A stretch of 64,000 nucleotides of DNA from assembly GCA_015680685.1 (NCBI GenBank), contig MNCI01026431.1, forward strand, positions 833,377 to 897,376, written 5' to 3'. The notes beneath the pieces are model-generated. The model was given only the letters and a program-made list of their open reading frames with translations, searched no databases and was not told where the DNA came from. The translations under genes were made by a program, and so were the position numbers. Source of the stretch: Gnetum montanum (taxonomy: Eukaryota > Streptophyta > Gnetopsida > Gnetales > Gnetaceae). Positions 60,536 through 64,000 of this stretch are shown piece by piece. Each line of letters starts with the position of its first letter. The stretch's first letter is position 1.

Positions 60536-60553
60536 TGGCATCATTGTTGGGGA
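60536..60553 (+). promoter_or_regulatory. Element E primer-binding site
   Basis: TGGCATCATTGTTGGGGA, a tRNA-Asp-type PBS with four differences. Confidence 0.85.
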
Positions 60554-60697
60554 CTGTTAGTCTGACATGCACTATCCAATATTAGTAAGATTATCATTCA
60601 CTTCATTGGAATGGACCGAGGATAGTGAAATCTATGCATGCTAGGCAGTTTAAGTAAAAGAATGAGGCACACTAGTTAGTTGTTAGCTAACATAAAA

Positions 60698-63050
60698 AAT
60701 GTCTTCTTCTCACAGGTGAGATGGATCCAACTTGCTAGTATCGCAAGAGTGTTAGGTGGTATACGCACATCCAGACAAGTATATCCCCAATTTCACCTTT
60801 ATCCTACATCAGGATGAGCACTTGTGATGGTGGGACATGGAGGGTAACATCATATTACCTCTTGATCGATCGATTCCTGGAATGCTACTTAAAAATCTTA
60901 CTAGACTAGGCATTTAGGATCGTAGTGTGGAATACATCATGGAGGATCATGACTACTGAGATTATCATCCTAATGAGGCATAATGTGCACAAGATTGACA
61001 ACATGCAGAATGCCATGAATACATAAAGGGAAAATAGTTTAGTAACCCTTTGTTCTTACAAGACCCACATGACGATGAGGAACTTGTCTTTCATGATTCC
61101 CATTTGGCCAAACCTCCTCTAATGCATCAGATCATGTACTTCATCATTCAAAGTAAACAATGAAGTAATCAGGAGCCCCAGGATGATGGGGGATCATGCA
61201 AGAAAGATCCTGGGAAAGGGAAAGATGGACATGAAGATTGGGGCCATCATCAGAGTAGAGGAGGAGATTGACACTGAGGTAGTGGCAATTCTCCTCCCTC
61301 TTCTCCATCTTCTTGTTCCACCTTGTCTTCACCAAGTTCTAACTTCGATCGCAACTAAAGTAGGAAGGATCAGGGTGATGGCAATTAAAAATATTGATAG
61401 GATTGCAAGGACCAATAGGGATGATGTGGGGAAAAGTGTGACCAATCACACGAGTCTCACCATCAAGAAAGGAGAGGCAACCAAAATTGTCACAGATGTC
61501 ATGGCCATCAATAGGACTATGACTCGGATGAACCACTGTTGGCTACTTGAAGCATGCTTAATGTAGTTGAGGTGGTTCAAATACCCAGTAGGCACTTAAA
61601 AGATAGTCAGATCAATGCTTGACATAAACAGTATCCCCAAATTTGAAGGGGGATATAATTGTGATCCACATACTCACTTGCAAGAATTCCATGATGCTTG
61701 CATCCTATAGAACATAGACAATGATTGGAAAAAACTCAAGCTATTCCCCCAAACACTTATCAAGAAAGTGGAAATCTAGTACTGATCTTTGGAACCAAAA
61801 TCAATCAGATGATGGAGTACAATGCTACAAATTTTCAATGATAAATACCAAACCTACTTCAGAGTGGCTAATTTGAGACGACAGATCTAAGGGTGGAAAC
61901 AAGGTGGTCATGAACCCTTGGATGTATCCATGGGTAGATATTACTCATTGTTACATTGATGCCCTAGTCATGGCTACTCTCAGTAGGAACAACTTCACCA
62001 CATCATCGATGGGCTTTGCTTTGAAACAAGAAAGACCCTTGGCGTTTATGCTTAAGGACAACTATTGAAGCTAAGGGCCCATCAGCTGTAGTGTCTCATT
62101 GAGCAAGTGGCTAAAGAAAGGGGGAAATTAAGGAAAAAATAGAGTACATAAGAGTATAATCGAGACCCTTCCATCCAAAAGAGGGAAGTCCAATTTTGTA
62201 AAGAGGAGGAAGAATCACCACTGGATATAGTAGTGAATCGAAAAACCTTTCCCATATAAAAATTTTCCTCTGATATTTTAGTCAAGGTTGACAAGATGTG
62301 GGATTCTTTGGATGAAAGATTCCAAAGTGTCCTAAAAATTGCAAATGAGTCCAAAGAGTGAAGTAATGAGAGAGATTGGAAAAGGAGAAGAGAAGTTGAA
62401 TGTGCCTATCATAAAGGTAAGAGTAAAGTTGCTACAGCAGAATAAGTTGTAGACTCTAATATAGAGGAGGATGATGGATGCGACATATGCCAGTATGAAT
62501 ACCCTAAGGGGTGTTACCTGGTGGTGTCACATCTACAAGAGTTTGGAGTGTATGCGCTGAATCCTCATTTGACAAAAAGGCAAACACCTTGAAGATTGCC
62601 TTATCCACAGGGCAATCCCAGGTAGTTCCACCAGCAACCAAGTTATTATTCAAGTAGAGCATCACCATAACCCTATGAGTATTACCAGCAATGGCAACAT
62701 CCACAATCATGGGGGATGCCACCTCCAAGGTAATAGTACCCTTACTGGCAGCCAAATCCTTATGGGTACTATGTTCAGCAACCAGTCTGTGCGTGAGACT
62801 CTTCTCATCATGCAACATTTCAAACTCATTACCACCCCTTGGAATAATTTTAAACATAGTCTCCATCACTTTGGGGGGAGAACCCACATCTATACTATCC
62901 TCCGTCACCTTCTCCTGCCATACCTACTCATCAGCCCCCCACTCAGCTACCTCCTGCTCCACCTATGTAGGGAGAGATACCACCACAACCACAACAATGT
63001 AATTCCACAAGGGTTGTGAACTTACAACTAGCTTTTCAGCTGAGTGTACT
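60698..63050 (+). pseudogene. Element E gag (C/D/E type)
   Basis: Starts MSSSHR near 60698. The N-domain has NFTFILHQDEHL and DMEGNIILPLDRSIPGMLLK (60795-60890). An Asp/Gly/Ser/His-rich linker contains PPSSPSSCSTLSSPSSN-type sequence. The Gag core near 61620-61900 includes PKFEGGYN, LQEFHDACIL and KYQTYFRVANLRRQI-like segments in shifting frames. A knuckle-like CDICQYEYPKGCY near 62480 has its His changed to Tyr. Then a Gln/Pro/Tyr-rich tail. Confidence 0.75.
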
Positions 63051-63239
63051 AGAATCAAAACCATAGAAACATCCTTTTTTCCAGTCCAATAACCCAAACA
63101 TACCCTCACATTCACTTGTGACTAGTGTCATTGAACCTCTAATTCACCTCCACCATTCAACCCTTCAAGCAACCTTTATGTCAAACACCCTCCATGATAA
63201 AAACCATCATGCTAACACATGCTATGATGGACTAGATAA

Positions 63240-63960
63240 AGGTAGGTTATCCTCCTTGGAAGTTGACTGATCGAGGGAGTCCCCTCATATACCTTCAAGT
63301 GGTAGGAAACGAGCCATGCAAAGCTCTCTTGGATTCAGGGTTGGGTGTCAATTTGATTTCACATGATATGTACAAGACTTGGAACCTATCCTTGATGAAG
63401 AAAAGCAACATTCAGCTCAAGTTGGCAAACTAATCCATAACTATTCCCTTGGGATTGGTAGAAGCATGACCACCATTTGTGGGTGGTCCTATCCTGTTGA
63501 CTTCCTAGCCATCTGGGTTGATAATTGCAATGGGAATTTCCCAATCATAATGGGAAGAGCCTAGCTTAGAATAGTGGATGCATGATTGGGACTTCAAGAT
63601 CTTTCCCTTGAAATTTTAAAAGAAAATCCTTTTGGGAAGATCAAGAAGAAGCACATTCCATGCATCGCGTATAGTGACTTAGGGTGCAATTGTGTGTAGC
63701 AACTTTGGTCCGCTAAGAAGACATCTATTCAAGCATGTAGTTAGTGTGACAAAGAATCACAAGTTCAACAATGCCTATACATAGCAACCATGAATTAAGA
63801 AGACACACAGTGACTGACCGTTGACTTTGATAGCAGCACTTTATGCATGGAACCATTTGAGGTTCTTGTATGTGCCTATATGGAAAGCATGGACAAATTG
63901 GAAAAGGTCCATCAACAAGTCTTGACTATTGATGATAGTGATGATTAGGGAAAGCTACAG
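63240..63960 (+). pseudogene. Element E aspartic protease and linker
   Basis: GSPLIYLQVVGNEPCKALLD then SGLGVNLISHDMYKTWNL (63280-63390) keeps the DSG triad. A frameshift near 63465 moves the match to the frame with TTICGWSYPVDFLAIWVDNC and FPIIMGRA (63445-63564). The linker continues to the window end. Confidence 0.8.
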
Positions 63961-64000
63961 ATCCCTAACAGTTTTAAAAAGGAGCCTTTGGAACTGAAAT

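Larger units (their letters stand above)
59641..64000 (+). mobile_element. Element E: gypsy element of the C/D type, 5' part only
   Basis: 5' LTR, PBS, gag and the start of protease and linker are inside the window. The rest lies beyond 64000. ATAAT (59636-59640) would be the left target duplication. U3 type as in A and D; gag type as in C and D. Confidence 0.88.

Overview
This window is non-genic, AT-rich plant nuclear DNA built almost entirely of old, degraded retrotransposons. I found no intact host gene, rRNA, tRNA or CRISPR array. The organism looks like a seed plant with a large, repeat-laden genome. A gymnosperm is my guess, but nothing here fixes the species. The plant assignment rests on long Ty3/gypsy elements whose primer-binding sites resemble the tRNA-Asp site TGGCGCCGTTGCCGGGGA, as in the Athila/Tat branch, together with a plant-style RTE LINE.

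Layout. Bases 1-4049 hold dispersed repeats, an assembly gap (2022-2301) bracketed by two identical 450-bp copies, and an RTE-type LINE fragment. Bases 4050-57157 are a single old Athila-like element (called H here, about 12.9 kb of its own sequence, LTRs about 1.1 kb) split open by two insertions. The first, element A (6729-33746), lies in H gag. A was itself hit twice: by element B (14200-22494) in its 3' ORF and by element C (23384-33334) in its 3' LTR. The second, element D (34660-47830, minus strand), lies between H gag and protease. Removing the inserts rejoins H gag, protease, RT, RNase H, integrase and a 3' ORF in order. B has a perfect 5-bp target duplication (AATGT). C (TCAAG/TCGAG) and D (GAAAT/AAAAT) each have one mismatch. 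Bases 57158-59640 are unassigned repeat-like DNA. Bases 59641-64000 are the 5' part of another element, E, cut by the window end.

How the parts relate. C, D and E share one gag-pol type. A and B share another gag N-terminus and have no pol at all, joining gag to the post-pol region at a homologous junction, so they look like a non-autonomous lineage that kept gag and the 3' ORF. In A, B, D and H the 3' ORF sits in the env-like position, encodes a long, partly coiled-coil protein, and is preceded by a second promoter-like block resembling the U3 of that element's own LTR (family-specific motifs followed by a TATA-like box). A, B, C and D also carry a second polypurine-tract-like motif at the gag or pol end, nearly copying the one next to the 3' LTR. 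This repeated architecture (gag, optional pol, internal PPT-like motif, long non-coding stretch, internal U3-like promoter, 3' ORF, PPT, LTR) is the most interesting feature of the window.

All reading frames are broken. Stops are mostly TAG at positions where CAG or TGG would be expected, as cytosine methylation and deamination would produce.
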